DNA of 64,000 nt from Muricea muricata (taxonomy: Eukaryota > Cnidaria > Anthozoa > Malacalcyonacea > Plexauridae): NCBI GenBank assembly GCA_963855995.1, contig OY979716.1:18099040-18163039 (forward strand), given 5' to 3'. How positions within the stretch are numbered: the stretch's first letter is position 1; each line of letters begins with the position of its first letter. Made by a program: the position numbers and the translations under genes. Below, one piece after another: positions 47,472 to 59,084 of the stretch. The notes below the pieces were generated by a model. The model was not told where the DNA came from and did no database searches. It was given only the letters and a program-made list of their open reading frames with translations.

Positions 47472-48986
47472 ATGTCGTTGGAGAGTGGCGGAACTACCGG
47501 ACAAAGCAAAGAAGCGGATTCAGGGGATGTAGGCGTTAATCGAAAAGAAACCGAGTCGAAAATATTGGAATTGAAAAAACAGAAAAGAGCGAAAAAGACC
47601 GCGACTACAAAAGTCCGACACAACGTGGAGAAATTATGTGCTTTGAAAGGTACGGCGAACGTTGAGGAGATCGAGGAGGATATCGAGGTACTGTGGGGGT
47701 TACTAGATGTAACTATGGGGATCCTTGATGAATTGAGTTTCTTGTATATTACGCTAGACGATGAAGATGGAAAAAAAGCAATCGCAGCTGAAGCTGATTC
47801 TTTTGAAGTTGAAATAAATGAATGTATTAATAAAGCCCAAATTGTAATTAACGAAAGCATGAAAGCTAAAGTAGTCCAAAGCGTTGGTGAACAAGCAAGT
47901 TTACCCCCTGTACAGCAAGCGAGTGAATCAAATTCATCCAGCATGCAAGGAAACACGGGACAGTTTCAGAGTCGTCTAAAACCACTGAAATTGCCAGTAT
48001 TCGATGGAAGCAAAACAAAATTCGAGGATTTTTGGGCATTTTTTACAAGCTTAGTCGACGAAAATTCTGAAGCACCAAATGTCAAAATGGCGAGGCTTAG
48101 ACAGAGTCTCACAGGCGTTGCATTACAGGCCATTCAAGGGCTTGGAGTTTCACAACCAGAATATGAGGAAGCGAAGGAAATATTGAAAGCAAAATATGGT
48201 GGACAGCGTAGGCAGTTGCAGGCCTATATGGATCAACTGGAGACCATGGTGCCTTTGAGAAACAGTGATATTAAGGGTTTCGAGAAATTTTCCGATCTCG
48301 TTCGTGTGTCAGTTGTAAAGTTGCAAGTAGAAGGCAGAGATTCGGAACTTGGAGCTGGCACCTTTCACAGTCTGTTAGTTAAAAAGCTGACTGACAGACA
48401 AGTTGAGAGTTACAGTCGGTGGTTAGGAGAACAAAAGCTTGAGCGGTCGGTATTGAATCTGAGGGATTGGCTGAAGGAAGAGGTTCGGATTAGGGTTGAG
48501 GCAGCCGAGATGGTGCATGGGATTGTTGACAAAGATGATGGAAAGGTGGATGGAAGTAAAGGTAGAATTGGAAGCAAATTCAATGGTCGGGCGTATTTTG
48601 GTGGTTCAGGAGGTCGAAGTGGTAATGACAAGCCGCCGTGTTCGTTTTGTGCGGGGAATCATGGAGTTTGGGCATGTAGAAAGTTTCAAGAATTGGCTAT
48701 TGAAGCTAGATGGAATGTCGCCAAGGAAAAGCATTTGTGCTTCAGGTGCTTAGGAAGCGACCATCAAGGCAAGCTGTGTCCAAGATCGAAGACGTGTGGT
48801 ATTGATGGCTGTAAGAGGAATCACCATACTCTCTTACATTATATATTTCTGGTAAAGCAGTCTGAGGAGCATCCCAATATGGTTCCAGGGGAGGGGGCTG
48901 AAACTAAACACACACACTCGTCTGTGAACAAAGGAAATAAGACGGAAACTTACTCGTTGCGCACTGTACCTGTATGGTTGAAATAA
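47472..48986 (+). CDS. BEL/Pao gag-like protein (DUF1759 and zinc knuckles)
   Basis: 504 residues from an ATG 80 bp after the 5' LTR. The N-terminal 160 residues are charged and helical (ESKILELKKQKRAKK). DUF1759 follows (residues about 165-330; LPVFDGSKTKFEDFWAFF, QAIQGLGVSQPEYEEAKEIL). The C-terminal third carries Cys/His clusters (CSFCAGNHGVWAC, CFRCLGSDHQGKLC, CGIDGCKRNHHTLLH) that bind zinc and RNA. Gag packages the element RNA into cytoplasmic particles. The frame is intact to a TAA at 48984, but that stop interrupts what should be continuous gag-pol: the same protein resumes in the next frame beyond an A9 run (48986-48994). Confidence 0.9.
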   Translation: MSLESGGTTGQSKEADSGDVGVNRKETESKILELKKQKRAKKTATTKVRHNVEKLCALKGTANVEEIEEDIEVLWGLLDVTMGILDELSFLYITLDDEDGKKAIAAEADSFEVEINECINKAQIVINESMKAKVVQSVGEQASLPPVQQASESNSSSMQGNTGQFQSRLKPLKLPVFDGSKTKFEDFWAFFTSLVDENSEAPNVKMARLRQSLTGVALQAIQGLGVSQPEYEEAKEILKAKYGGQRRQLQAYMDQLETMVPLRNSDIKGFEKFSDLVRVSVVKLQVEGRDSELGAGTFHSLLVKKLTDRQVESYSRWLGEQKLERSVLNLRDWLKEEVRIRVEAAEMVHGIVDKDDGKVDGSKGRIGSKFNGRAYFGGSGGRSGNDKPPCSFCAGNHGVWACRKFQELAIEARWNVAKEKHLCFRCLGSDHQGKLCPRSKTCGIDGCKRNHHTLLHYIFLVKQSEEHPNMVPGEGAETKHTHSSVNKGNKTETYSLRTVPVWLK

Positions 48987-48994
48987 AAAAAAAC

Positions 48995-51900
48995 GAAAGA
49001 TTAAAGTTAACGCAATACTCGATGATGTGTCAAATGAGACATTTTTAAACGAAGAAGTAGCGGGTGTTCTGGGATTATGCGAACCGTTTACAACTGTTAA
49101 AGTACATGTTTTGAACAATGAAGTAGAGACTTTCCAGTCAATGCCAGTAAAGCTAACGATTGAAAGCGTGGACGGTCAATTTGCCAAAGAAATATATGTC
49201 AAAACGTGCCCAAAGAAAGTGACCGGCAACTATACGGTGGAGGATTGGAGCCAAAGTAAAGATGCCTGGGAACATTTGAAGAATTGCGAGTTCTCCAAAC
49301 CAGCCAAAGATGGATTTGTGGATTTACTAATTGGCGTTGATAATGCGGACTTACATTATTCTCGAGCGGACATTCGAGGTGCTACTGGTGGACCCATCGC
49401 TCGTCTTGGTCCACTTGGATGGACGTGTATTGGCGCGCCAGATACAGCTGTCGCTAGGACCCATGTGATTCGAACATTGCTATCTAGGAGCTCGTTAAGT
49501 AGTGGGAATAATTGTTGCGATGTAGACGAGAGCATAAAACGTTTTTTGGAAGTAGAGGCTTGCGGCAGTGAAACTACAAAACCCGAAATTTATACCGAAG
49601 AAGAACAAGCCAAGTTGACACAAGTCAAGGAATCGTTGAGCTATAATACTACCACTAATCGCTACACTGTTGGTGTTCCTTGGAAGCCCGAGCGTCCAAA
49701 GTTGCCTGACAACCGCGAACAGGCAATGTCTCGTTTATGTAACACCGAGAGGAAGCTAAAGAAAGACGACTTTACCCGGGCAGAGTATGAAAAAACCATC
49801 AACAGCTACATAAAGAAGGGTTACTTGAGACGTGTCTCGGAGGAAGAGACGACGCCACCGGTGGTCCGCATGGATAAAACATCGACGAAAGTCAGAATAG
49901 TTTTTGATTGTTCTGCAAAAATGGACGGTGTTTCTTTAAACGATGTTATTTACGCGGGACCAAAGTTACAGCAGGAGCTTTTTGACGTTTTGATTCGTTT
50001 CCGTCGAAACCCAATTGCGTTGGCGTGCGACGTTAAAGAAATGTACTTGCAAGTCGAGATCAAGGAGAAAGACCGTCCTATGTTTCGAATCTTATGGAGA
50101 GATTGTGATGGTGGTCGTGATCCTGACATTTTCGAGTTCAATCGTGTCGTTTTGGGGAAAAATGCGGCTCCAATGGAATGTCAGTTCGTCGCACTAGAAA
50201 ATGCTAGGCGACATGAAAATTTGTACCCGATGGCAGCTGAGACATTCTTAAAATCGACCTACATGGATGATTCCATTGATAGCGTGGAGACGGAGGAAGA
50301 AGGTATAGAGTTATATCGGCAGTTGGATGCATTGTGGAGTTTGGCCGGCATGCAGACGAGAAAGTGGATCTCGAACTCTCCTAAAGTAATCGCTGCAACG
50401 CCCGAAGAAAATCGTGCCACCCAACTTAACGTGAGTGACGGCTAAGGCCCAGTTATCAAAGCATTAGGGCTGTCGTGGGAGAGCAAAGACGACGTGTTAT
50501 CTATATCGTCTGCCGATGTTCCTCCCGATTTACCGTTGACAAAACGAAACGTGTTACGACAAATCGCGTCGGTGTTCGATCCGCTCGGAGTTGTGAGCCC
50601 GTTCGTTGTCACGGCAAAGATTCTCCTCCAAGAGTTGTGGGCAAGGGGTTACGATTGGGACGACGTAATCCTCGACGAGATTGGTGACAAAATTATGCGT
50701 TGGTTTCAGCAGTTAGGGAGCTTGAGCATGGTGCGTGTTCCAAGGAGCTTGCGGCGGACAGCAAAAGTCCTGACGAGAAAGATCGTCACCTTCGTCGACG
50801 CGTCCATCCAGGCATACGGAGCAGTCGTTTACTTGTTGTGCGAATACGAAGATGGAGCTCTAAGTTGCCATCTGGTTGCTTCTAAGAGTAAGGTTGCCCT
50901 ACTGAAGCCAACCACAGTGCCTAGGCTGGAATTGATGGGGGCGATATTGGGACTTCGGCTAACGCAGAATATCTGCCGTGTTATGCAGATACCAGTAAAA
51001 TCGGCACTTTTCTTCTCCGACAGTAAGGACATATTATGGTGGATTCGAGGACGTGGTCGTGATTTTCGTGCATTTGTAGCGAACCGAGTTGGAGAAATAC
51101 AAATGGCAACCGAACCGTGTCAGTGGCAGTACGTTCCCACCAACCAGAATCCGGCGGATCTCTGTACTCGAGGAGCGACCCCAACAGAGCTTCAGGAATC
51201 CTCTTTATGGTGGCAGGGGCCCGTTTGGTAGTTGGAAGACCAAGCAGGCTGGCCGAAGATGGAATTCGAGCGTCGTCCAAATCAGCTGCGTGAGCGAAGA
51301 GCTGTCATAGAAGGCGTTCTCGGGGATGATGAAAAGTTGACCTTTGTATCTTGTCAAAATAAGTGTCGAGAGCGGGAAGCGACCGATGAGTGGAGACTCA
51401 ATCCGAAGCGCTTTTCGAGCTGGATACATCTCGTACGGCTACACGCAAGAGTTCTAAGAGTGATTCATAACATGCTCAATCCTGAGAACAGGCAAAACAA
51501 CAAGGAACTGCTACCGGAAGAAATCAGAGATGCGGAGGAGAAAATTGTCCAAAGAGCTCAACAAGAAGCCTTTCGTGAAGAGTATGAAGCCTTGGAAAGA
51601 AAAAAGCCAATTCAACATAGTATCGTGTTAAAGCTTAATCCAATGCTTGACGAGCAAGGTCTCATGCGTTCAGATAGTCGTTTACGGTACACCGAATGTC
51701 TTCCCTATGATGTTCGATTCCCAGTAATATTGCCAAGGGGACACTGAGTGACTGCGTTAATAGTAAAGTATTATCACGAGTTGGCAAATCACGCAGCTGG
51801 AACAAATTTCATCCTGTGTCAGATCAGTCGGCGCTATTGGATCGTGGCAGCGCGCGAGGAGATAAGAAAGTGGGAAGCGCAGTGCAACGAATGCAAAAGG

Positions 51901-52871
51901 CGTAAAAACAAGGTAGCTTCACAAATCATGACGCCATTACCTTCGAGTCGAACCCGTAAGACGTGTCGAGCGTTTGACCAAACCGCGGTACACTACGCTA
52001 GTCCAATTAAAACTGTTCAAGGAAGAGGAAAGAAACGACAAAAGCGTTGGTTATGTCTTTTTACTTGTATGACTACCAGAGCCGTTCACCTAGAGGTAGC
52101 TTTTGGCCTCGATACCGACAATTTCCTTAACGCATTGTCAAGATTTACGAGCAGGAGAGGAACCCCATCAGCAATAACGAGTGACAATGGAACGAACTTT
52201 GTCGGAGCCGTTAATGAACTCAAAGAACTAGAGAAACAGCTCGATAAAGAAAAAATTCTGCGAACTACGGCACATGAAGGCATCAAGTGGGTCTTTAACC
52301 CTCCTAGTGCACCACATTTTGGCGGAGTTTTCGAGTGTATGGTAAAGGCCGCAAAGAAAGCTTTGTATGCAGTCTTAGGAACTAGCGACGTAACGGACGA
52401 AGAGCTGATTACGGCTTGTGCCGGTGTAGAGAGTTTGCTCAATTCCAGACCTCTTACCTACCAATCAGCAGACCCGCACGATGAGTTCCATTGACTCCGA
52501 ATCAATTTCTGCACGGGCAGATGGGGGGACATTTTGCCCCAGAAGACGTAGATGTACAATCGTTCAGTCCTAGAAAGCGATGGCGAAAGGTGCAAGCGTT
52601 GATTTCAAGAGTTTGGTCGCGATGGTTGGAAGAGTATTTGCCTACGCTAAGAGCTAGACCTAAGTGGACACAGACGGTGCACGTGAAAGACTTGAAGGAA
52701 GGAGATATCGTGTTAGCGTTAGAGAAAGATCTCCCAAGAGGAAAGTGGCCGCTGGGAAGAATAGTCGAGACATTTCCTGGCCGTGATGGACACACCCGTG
52801 TCGCCAAAGTGCAGTGTGGGGAAAGAACACTCGTTAGGCCAATTCACAAGTTGGTTCCTTTGGACAGTTAG
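48995..52871 (+). pseudogene. BEL/Pao pol: protease, RT, RNase H, integrase (broken)
   Basis: Order of domains: aspartic-protease-like DUF1758 (VNAILDDVSNETF, 49007-49440), RT (ACDVKEMYLQVEI at 50025; catalytic YMDD at 50262-50273), RNase H (TFVDASIQAYGA at 50791; FFSDSKDILWWI at 51010), zinc-binding integrase head (HELANHA ... CNECKRRK, 51778-51905), integrase core (TSDNGTNFVG, and FECMVKAAKKAL with the Glu), DUF5641 tail (to 52871). Breaks: a frameshift at 48981-48995, in-frame TAA 50443-50445, TAG 51229-51231, TGA 51745-51747 (Trp expected), and a one-base deletion near 52488. The first integrase Asp appears replaced by His (TAVHYASPI, about 51990). The coding sequence is otherwise well preserved, so the damage is a handful of point events. 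Confidence 0.9.
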
Positions 52872-52960
52872 GATGATATATTAATTGTAGCAAGCCATGC
52901 ATGTGGCACATAATCTTTGTTGAAATTTTTTTTAAGTTAGTCACACTTCATTCCTCAGTG

Positions 52961-52973
52961 TGGGGAGGGGGGA
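52961..52973 (+). promoter_or_regulatory. Polypurine tract
   Basis: GGGGAGGGGGGA immediately before the 3' LTR, the plus-strand primer of LTR retrotransposons. Confidence 0.9.
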
Positions 52974-53187
52974 TGTTTACGAGACGTCGTGTGATCGGGT
53001 ATCGGTCGCAGCCGGAACCGGCTCGGAATATACCGGACATTGTTGTTATCGAGAGGTTTTTCGCGGGTTTTCAGTCGGACAGTTATATCATGTAAATACT
53101 TGCAGATTTTGAACATATTTTGTTATTTTAAATTCTTATTTTGTGGTTTTTCGTTGGTTAACTTTGTATTTTATCGACTGGACAACA
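52974..53187 (+). repeat. 3' LTR of BEL/Pao element
   Basis: Starts TGTTTACGAG, ends GGACAACA, then the AATAC target duplication. Confidence 0.97.
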
Positions 53188-53430
53188 AATACAATCAGTG
53201 GACGGTTCCGGCAATTCTAAAGTAAGGCAATATTTCGAATTAGTAGAATCATACTAGTATTCTATTACAAATGCTGTAATTTGATTGGTTACTCTACTCG
53301 CTATCTATTCCTCGATAGATAGCGAGTAGCGAAACAATCATCTTCCTATAGAGATTTCTTTTAAAAAAATTGCTTAAAAATCAAATTTTTTGTTGAATAT
53401 TCCATGTTTGACCTCTGATTCTACTAAAGC

Positions 53431-53510
53431 AATTAGATTACTTGCTCTCGATTTTTATGAGGTGATAGTTATCTATCACCGCATAGAAATCTCGAGCTTG
53501 TACTCTAATT
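53431..53510. repeat. Foldback element
   Basis: AATTAGATTACTTGCTCTCG and TGAGGTGATAG pair with CTATCACCGCA and CGAGCTTGTACTCTAATT around a 4-base loop, with a few mismatches. A second hairpin lies just upstream (53292-53327). Confidence 0.8.
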
Positions 53511-54130
53511 GTTACGTAGAAAATGAAAAGTGAATTCGTCCTTTCAACACTCTTATCTTTATGGGAAAGACAAAAAAACACACACTTTTTAATTTCATTT
53601 GTAATTTCCAGAAAATTCGAAAAAGCTTACCTTTTTTCTCAAAAAAGGGCACCCTTTTTCAGTGTTTGTAACCAAACGATGCATTGATTTTGTCATCCTT
53701 TTCTGTTAATATCGATTCAAGTCATTTCAAATAGAAATGTCACAAACTGATTTATCAATGCTTTTCTTCAAATGAAATTTCCTCCGAAAAGTAGGAAAAA
53801 GGGGTAGCATTTGCGAGCGATTACATTTGTTTGCAAAAAATGAAAAAGGTACTCTTTTTTATCAACTTCCCCTTGCAACAACAAGACGGAAAGCGTATTC
53901 TTTTTTATCAATTTTGCTGTCACTCCAAAAGGTTGACAACCGTACTCAGAATAAACACACGCGGGGATTAAAGATACTGAAAGGGCACCTCTTGCTAAAT
54001 TAATTGACATTAAACAGACAGTGGACCTATCCCTTTCAAATGACTTAGTTCACTTGCTAAAGTAGGCAAAACTATACCCAGTTATTATTTCAAATAAAAT
54101 AGCTTAATAATTGTATCTGATCTCCTGAAA

Positions 54131-54463
54131 TTGCTAAATGTTCTGAAACATCTTGACGCGTGCACGCTTAGCACAAAATTCCGAAGTAGTGAGAGACATA
54201 ACTGGCCAGACAGATATTATTTCATTATTATAGAAGATAAGGAAGTTTTACAAATTTATTTTCCAGACGCTAGACGATGTTTTTCGAAAAGAAAAATTGA
54301 TGTATGTTGCTCGCGCCCTAGACTTGGGATCAACGAACTGGAAAATCAAGTAGTAGATGATATTATCAAACAGTCGCTGCAGCATACTGTGCGTGATTTT
54401 GGGTTAAAAGTGCATGCATTTGGCAGTAGCAGCTGCTGTAATTTTTTTGAAATTAAATTCTGA
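54131..54463 (+). CDS. Hypothetical 110-aa open frame
   Basis: Balanced composition (FRSSERHNWPDRYYFIII, VLQIYFPDARRCFSKRK, NELENQVVDDIIKQSLQHTV) with charged/hydrophobic alternation unlike the AT-rich surroundings. No domain recognised. It may be a piece of an unknown repeat-encoded protein or chance. Confidence 0.2.
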   Translation: MLNVLKHLDACTLSTKFRSSERHNWPDRYYFIIIEDKEVLQIYFPDARRCFSKRKIDVCCSRPRLGINELENQVVDDIIKQSLQHTVRDFGLKVHAFGSSSCCNFFEIKF

Positions 54464-56833
54464 TAGTGAAGGCACAAAAACGCAAATATGTTACTTGAAG
54501 GTTGGAACATCGTATGGAAGCAAAAAGATGGCGGCATATGTAAAAAGTAGGGGACACCAATCTAGTCGATGGCAAGTGCGTGAATCACTTTAACGCGTTT
54601 GTGATCAGATAATCAGTCGATCAAAACCGAACACATTGTACGGACAAAAAATCCTGTACCATGCCGCATGATTGCAATGCGCATGCACTCAAAGCATTAA
54701 GTGAAAGGTGCAGTTTAAAAATAATAAGGGCGTATTGTATTCCGCCAAAAATGCAACAATTGTGTACTCCTTTTTAGGTTTGTAGACGGGACATTCTTTC
54801 AAATATTGGCCACCATGTCTTATATGTGCGCAACTCGGCATGTGACTTATCTCGTCTATATAGTCTGCTGAATAATATTACCTTCCTCGTGATAGAAGAA
54901 CTGCTTCAACTCACTATTTAGGCCAAATAAAAAACAAATAAATGGTATGAATCTGTTTTGAGGGTTCAATATTTTGTTTCGACATTGTTCGCAGTTGGAG
55001 GCTTCCAGTGTCAAAATAATCTCTATATATGTGTTGTATAAACAAATTACTGCATGGTTGCATACAAAAATATTTATTACTTCATATTTAATTATATGTC
55101 ACATTAAATATTTCAAATTCGTATTATATTCTGTACAGTTGATGATATGATAAGTTTGTATTCAAAGTTCTCTCTTAAATTCAATGTTCAAAATCCTTTC
55201 AGAAAACATTCTCATTCCCGTTTTTGTGATCCATCGAATGGAAGAGTTGCACATTATTTTTTATCATTGTCTTTGACTTGTGCACCAAATATTCCATACA
55301 CAAGAAAACTGCGTCTGAGTGAAGGCCTGGCCATGGTTTGAAACTTGGTATGGAATTGATAATTGCACTCAACTGAATAGTCTCAAAATGGCAATGCTAT
55401 GAGAACGAAACTAATCGTCTCCAAAAGAGTAAAAACATAGCAAACAAAAAACAACAGAAAATTAACATAAAAACAGAATTAAAAAAACTTTCACATATAA
55501 CATGACAAAAGGATGAAGTTTTGACACACAACACAAGTAGGATCAGATCATTTTCAATATTTGTGATTGACTGATAATCAGATACATTCAGTGGCGTAGC
55601 CAGCCCAAAAATTTAGCCCCGCTATGCAAACTTCAAATTTTGCTAATCACTATCCATTACTTAAGGAACATTTTCACAGTCAATGAAAACAAAACATGAC
55701 CACTTGCAAACTGGGATTAAATCGTCGGGCCGGCTATGCTATATCATATACATTACAAGACATATATCTTAATAGCTATATATGACAACCAAACTAAAAA
55801 ACATTAATTCCTAAATTTGTACATACAACACATAAACAACTATCTTTATATCCTAAAACACCTATCTATACCATGTTTTATTTTTTGCCATAACATTGCT
55901 CCTTTTAGAATTTGAGTTAAAAAAAATTGACCTTTGCAAAAAAGTAGAAAAGTGCTAGCTTTTTTACGAAATGTATTATATCATAGGATTTAAAAGCGAA
56001 AAGAAATACCGCGTCCTGTACACAGTTAAAATAGAACAACATGTTCTGGCCTGATGAAAACAGCATTGAACTAGCCTGCAATCAGGTGTAACAATGTTGA
56101 ACAATACTGTTGACTACCTTGAACAAGGTGGGCAGCAAAATATTGTTCAATGCTGTTTTCATAAGGCCAGAACAGGTTGTTCATTTTTGGCTGTGTAAAC
56201 AGTTCCATTAAGAACGCAGGCAAAAATGCACGACATATGTTTTTCAATAAAATGGCTTGCGAAAGTACACATGTCCAAACAAGCATACTGAAGGCTGAAA
56301 ACCAATTTAAGTTTCCTAATACATGTTTATTTCTGTCACATTTGAAGCGTGCCATTTTCATAATGTTTACCACTACCGCAATTCAACATACGCACGTTGT
56401 TGAAGACTCTTGCACCCGAAAATTGGAATTGAATATTTTGAAGTATATAAGACGTATATTAAAATACTTATAAGATTTATTATGTATTTTGAACGTTATT
56501 AGATCCATAAGATTGGATTAGAGTTCTTAAGATTGCAATCCACAAACATGGATTTTGAGATAAAATATTTAAAAACCCAGCTATATAATTATATAAACCC
56601 AAAATTAATAATATTTATTTCATAAAATTTGTAGCAATTTTTGCAAACTTCTTAACTGAAACTTTGTTCTTTATTGAAATTTGAATCCTTGGTACATATT
56701 TCGAGGATAACAACCAGTTTTATGCGTCTGTTTTTGCTATTTATTTCAGTTTGACTTGTATTCGATTGTGTCCCTGCATACAGGTTAAGAAGAAATTGAG
56801 TTGGATGCATCAGACAGTGAACGATACGAGGAG

Positions 56834-57208
56834 ATGGAGGGTCAAACGGACGACGAAGGAGCAGAGGAGGACAAAAATAGTGAAAATGACCAAGATTTAT
56901 TTTTGAAGGAAGAGAAAAGTCAGATATTATTAGACGAAGAGGAAGAAGAGAGGAATCGAAACGACGAAGCACTGAGTATCGGCGTGAAATCACTGTCAGT
57001 GGTGACAAGGCAAGTTGAAAAATGTTGTGTATGTTTGCGTGCATGTATAAATGGGGTGGTGTATTTTAAATCTCGGGAGAAAGCGTTGTATGTGTGGGAA
57101 GAGCACGCGTGGCGACGAAACAGTTTCAAACAAAAAAGATTAAATGTCTTTCTTTACGAAAAAAGATGGTCAGAAAGTGGTAGCTATGCAGTTATTGCAT
57201 GCGCATGA
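56834..57208 (+). pseudogene. Acidic, Cys-containing protein, part 1 (virus-like block)
   Basis: The first ATG in frame is 56834. The N-terminal 60 residues are strongly acidic (MEGQTDDEGAEEDKNSENDQ, LLDEEEEERNRNDE), followed by a CCVCLRAC motif and basic residues to 57208. Near 57140-57210 a second frame (57144-57689) takes over with compatible charged sequence, so the two may be one protein split by a frameshift, or overlapping genes. No family recognised. Confidence 0.4.
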
Positions 57209-57689
57209 AGCGGAAAAAAAGAGAGTTGAACCAACCAACAACAGCGTGTGCAAATGTCAGTTGTATTATGCATGTACAAAAGAGGAGCACGAAAAAAGCG
57301 AGTGCGTATTAAGTTTGAAAGCATGTAGTAAATGTAAGCACGAGGTTCCGTGTTCTTTAAGGCAGGCGCACGAAAAACTTTGCGGTGCTTCAAAAACAAT
57401 TGTTCGAAAAGACGAGTTGGTGAAGTATCAGACGGTGATGCCCTTGGTTCGTACAGACGGGAAGGTGAACATTTCAAAACTACAAACAATAAAGGTGCTT
57501 GAGAATATATTAGGCGGTAAAGAGAAAGAGCATATATATATAGCACCGTGGAATTTCATGTTGTACGTGCATCCCGTGAATAAATATTTTAATGCGCGCG
57601 TTGTTGGTGGAATCAATCGTTTTTTCCCACACATTAGCCAAAAAAACGTATTCGACATACACGGTGTATGTGGTGGAGTACTGCCATAA
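57144..57689 (+). CDS. Cys-rich zinc-finger-like protein (virus-like block)
   Basis: 181 residues from an ATG at 57144. A Cys/His-rich region CKCQLYYACTKEEHEKSECV, ACSKCKHEVPCSLRQAHEKL and C suggests TRAF- or RING-like zinc binding (residues about 35-80). The C-terminal half is hydrophobic/aromatic (IYIAPWNFMLYVHPVN, GGINRFFPHISQK). It overlaps the end of the acidic frame before it. Downstream another frame (57592-57843) continues with NEIVRISFKEEKECENIAVA, perhaps the true C-terminus after a frameshift. No close family known to me. Confidence 0.4.
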   Translation: MSFFTKKDGQKVVAMQLLHAHEAEKKRVEPTNNSVCKCQLYYACTKEEHEKSECVLSLKACSKCKHEVPCSLRQAHEKLCGASKTIVRKDELVKYQTVMPLVRTDGKVNISKLQTIKVLENILGGKEKEHIYIAPWNFMLYVHPVNKYFNARVVGGINRFFPHISQKNVFDIHGVCGGVLP

Positions 57690-57843
57690 AATGAATGAAA
57701 TAGTGCGTATTTCGTTCAAAGAGGAAAAAGAGTGTGAAAATATTGCAGTGGCGTTCGAAGCAAAATTTGTGGATGCAATAAATGAGTTATGTCGCATTCA
57801 CGGAATCAGTTTAGATGAAAAAGAGAGTGTTTTGATGCAATAG
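57690..57843 (+). CDS. Small helical protein or displaced C-terminus
   Basis: Starts at an in-frame ATG (57691) and reads MNEIVRISFKEEKECENIAV, then AFEAKFVDAINELCRIHG up to a TAG at 57841. Amphipathic, mixed charge, 50 residues. Its ATG lies directly behind the stop of the Cys-rich frame, which fits either a tightly coupled gene or a frameshifted extension. Confidence 0.3.
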
Positions 57844-58014
57844 GTGATTGATGAATGTTCAATGTCGTTTCATATAAAAAAGACACTGAGCATCCCTAAT
57901 CGGTATCGTTTTTTTCACGTGAACGTGATGTATAATGTTTAATTTTTTAAAGTTATGAAAAATCAATTGGTACATACGACGATGAAGAATTAGATTATGA
58001 TGAAAATATAGAAG

Positions 58015-58583
58015 AAGAAATAAAAATATGCGATGAAGAATTAAATTATAATCAAAATGCGGAAGAGCAGAAAAAATGCGATCTTCTTCTGTTTCTTCGG
58101 ATTCGGATTCTTCATCATCGGATGATCTTCAGACGAGAATGAATTGGTTGATACAGCAAAAGGCAAATCGAGCAAATCTTCAAGCGAAGATGAAGAAAAT
58201 GTTAGAATAGAAAATAAAACGAACAAAATTCAAAGAAAAAAAGTTTATCTTCATCGAATGAGTCAAACGAAAGCGATGTAGATAAAAAATCGAGCAGAAG
58301 TTCTTCTGTTGAAACTAAAACTGTATCAATTGTTGTGTCAGGGGAATCAGTAGATAAAAGAGTTGTAACCATGCCATCGGTGGTGGGGCACACGACATTT
58401 CAAAACACTGTGGAAAAAGATTCGTATACAATTCCTAAATACAATTACGGGTATGATCGTCGTTCTTCGTCGGTAGTTCGAAAAGAGTCGTTTGCATCGC
58501 AAGCGCGCAATACGCCGTACGTACGTCGTTGCGATATGAATGTGTACACGCCATTTGGATTTAGAAAAAACGGAAATAAATAA
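58015..58583 (+). pseudogene. Acidic Ser-rich protein with conserved tail, frameshifted
   Basis: In changing frames: an acidic run (DEELDYDENIEEE, then DEELNYNQNAEEQ), a Ser/Asp run (SSSVSSDSDSSSSDD), a Lys/Ser stretch, and from 58335 an open frame with MPSVVGHTTFQNTVEKDSYT, IPKYNYGYDRRSSS and a tail VYTPFGFRKNGNK. The compositional continuity across at least two frame changes (near 58130 and 58210) suggests one decayed gene. No family recognised. Confidence 0.4.
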
Positions 58584-58599
58584 ATATAACAAGACATGT

Positions 58600-58895
58600 T
58601 AGTGTGTAAATGCAATTGTGTTAGGTGATTGGCAAGTTTTCGTTCGTAGTTTTGTCTGTCTTGAGCGGAATTGCGATTTAATCTTTCAATTTCGGCTGTT
58701 TTTTCTTTAATGGTTGCTTTGTCAGCTGCGTCGGTCGATTGGAGAGTTTTTGTCACGCTTTCCGAAAGAATTTGCTGGGAGTGGATCTATTGTTTCAATG
58801 CGGTGATTTTTTGTTCCCAATCTTTGTTTTTTGCAGTTAACTTATCATACATTTTTTGATACGTCTTTAAAGCAGAGGTCTCGTTGAACCATACT
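58600..58895 (-). pseudogene. Coiled-coil protein (virus-like block), one stop
   Basis: On the minus strand the frame reads FNETSALKTYQKMYDKL and KNKDWEQKITALKQ. After a TAG at 58789 it continues SESVTKTLQSTDAADKATIK and EKTAEIERLNRNSAQDRQ with heptad-like spacing of hydrophobic residues, a predicted coiled coil. It ends in a short hydrophobic run. It could be a fibre-like or scaffold protein; function not determined. Confidence 0.4.
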
Positions 58896-59084
58896 TTCTC
58901 TTTTCCAAACCAATTCCAAACCCTCCCCTACCGTATAACTCGTTCAACGTCATCTTTTTTTTATCAAAAAAAAATTATTGTTTTCCGCCGCCCTCAAAAA
59001 CTTGATTACAATTTTTTATTCTACCCCCCAAAAATATGATCATATACTATTATCTTTATAAAAATGTCTAATCAAAAAAAAATT

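Larger units (their letters stand above)
47178..53187 (+). mobile_element. Complete BEL/Pao LTR retrotransposon
   Basis: 6,010 bp with two 214-bp LTRs, a 5-bp target duplication AATAC (47173-47177 and 53188-53192), a primer binding site directly after the 5' LTR, a polypurine tract directly before the 3' LTR, an intact gag and a pol in BEL/Pao order (protease, RT, RNase H, integrase, DUF5641). The LTRs differ at six positions (about 2.8 percent), so the insertion is not recent, although the structure is intact. Pol is inactivated (see its entry). Confidence 0.97.
53193..56800. other. Spacer with foldbacks, no confident gene
   Basis: Inverted repeats lie at 53292-53327 (CTACTCGCTATCTATT arms) and 53431-53510 (38-bp imperfect arms around a GGTGATAG...CTATCACC core). 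The rest is AT-rich. The only open frame worth noting is 54131-54463 (separate entry). Confidence 0.5.

Noticed and set aside
47426..47956. 176-codon minus-strand frame
   Set aside because: Antisense shadow of the BEL/Pao gag, which has clear family motifs on the plus strand.
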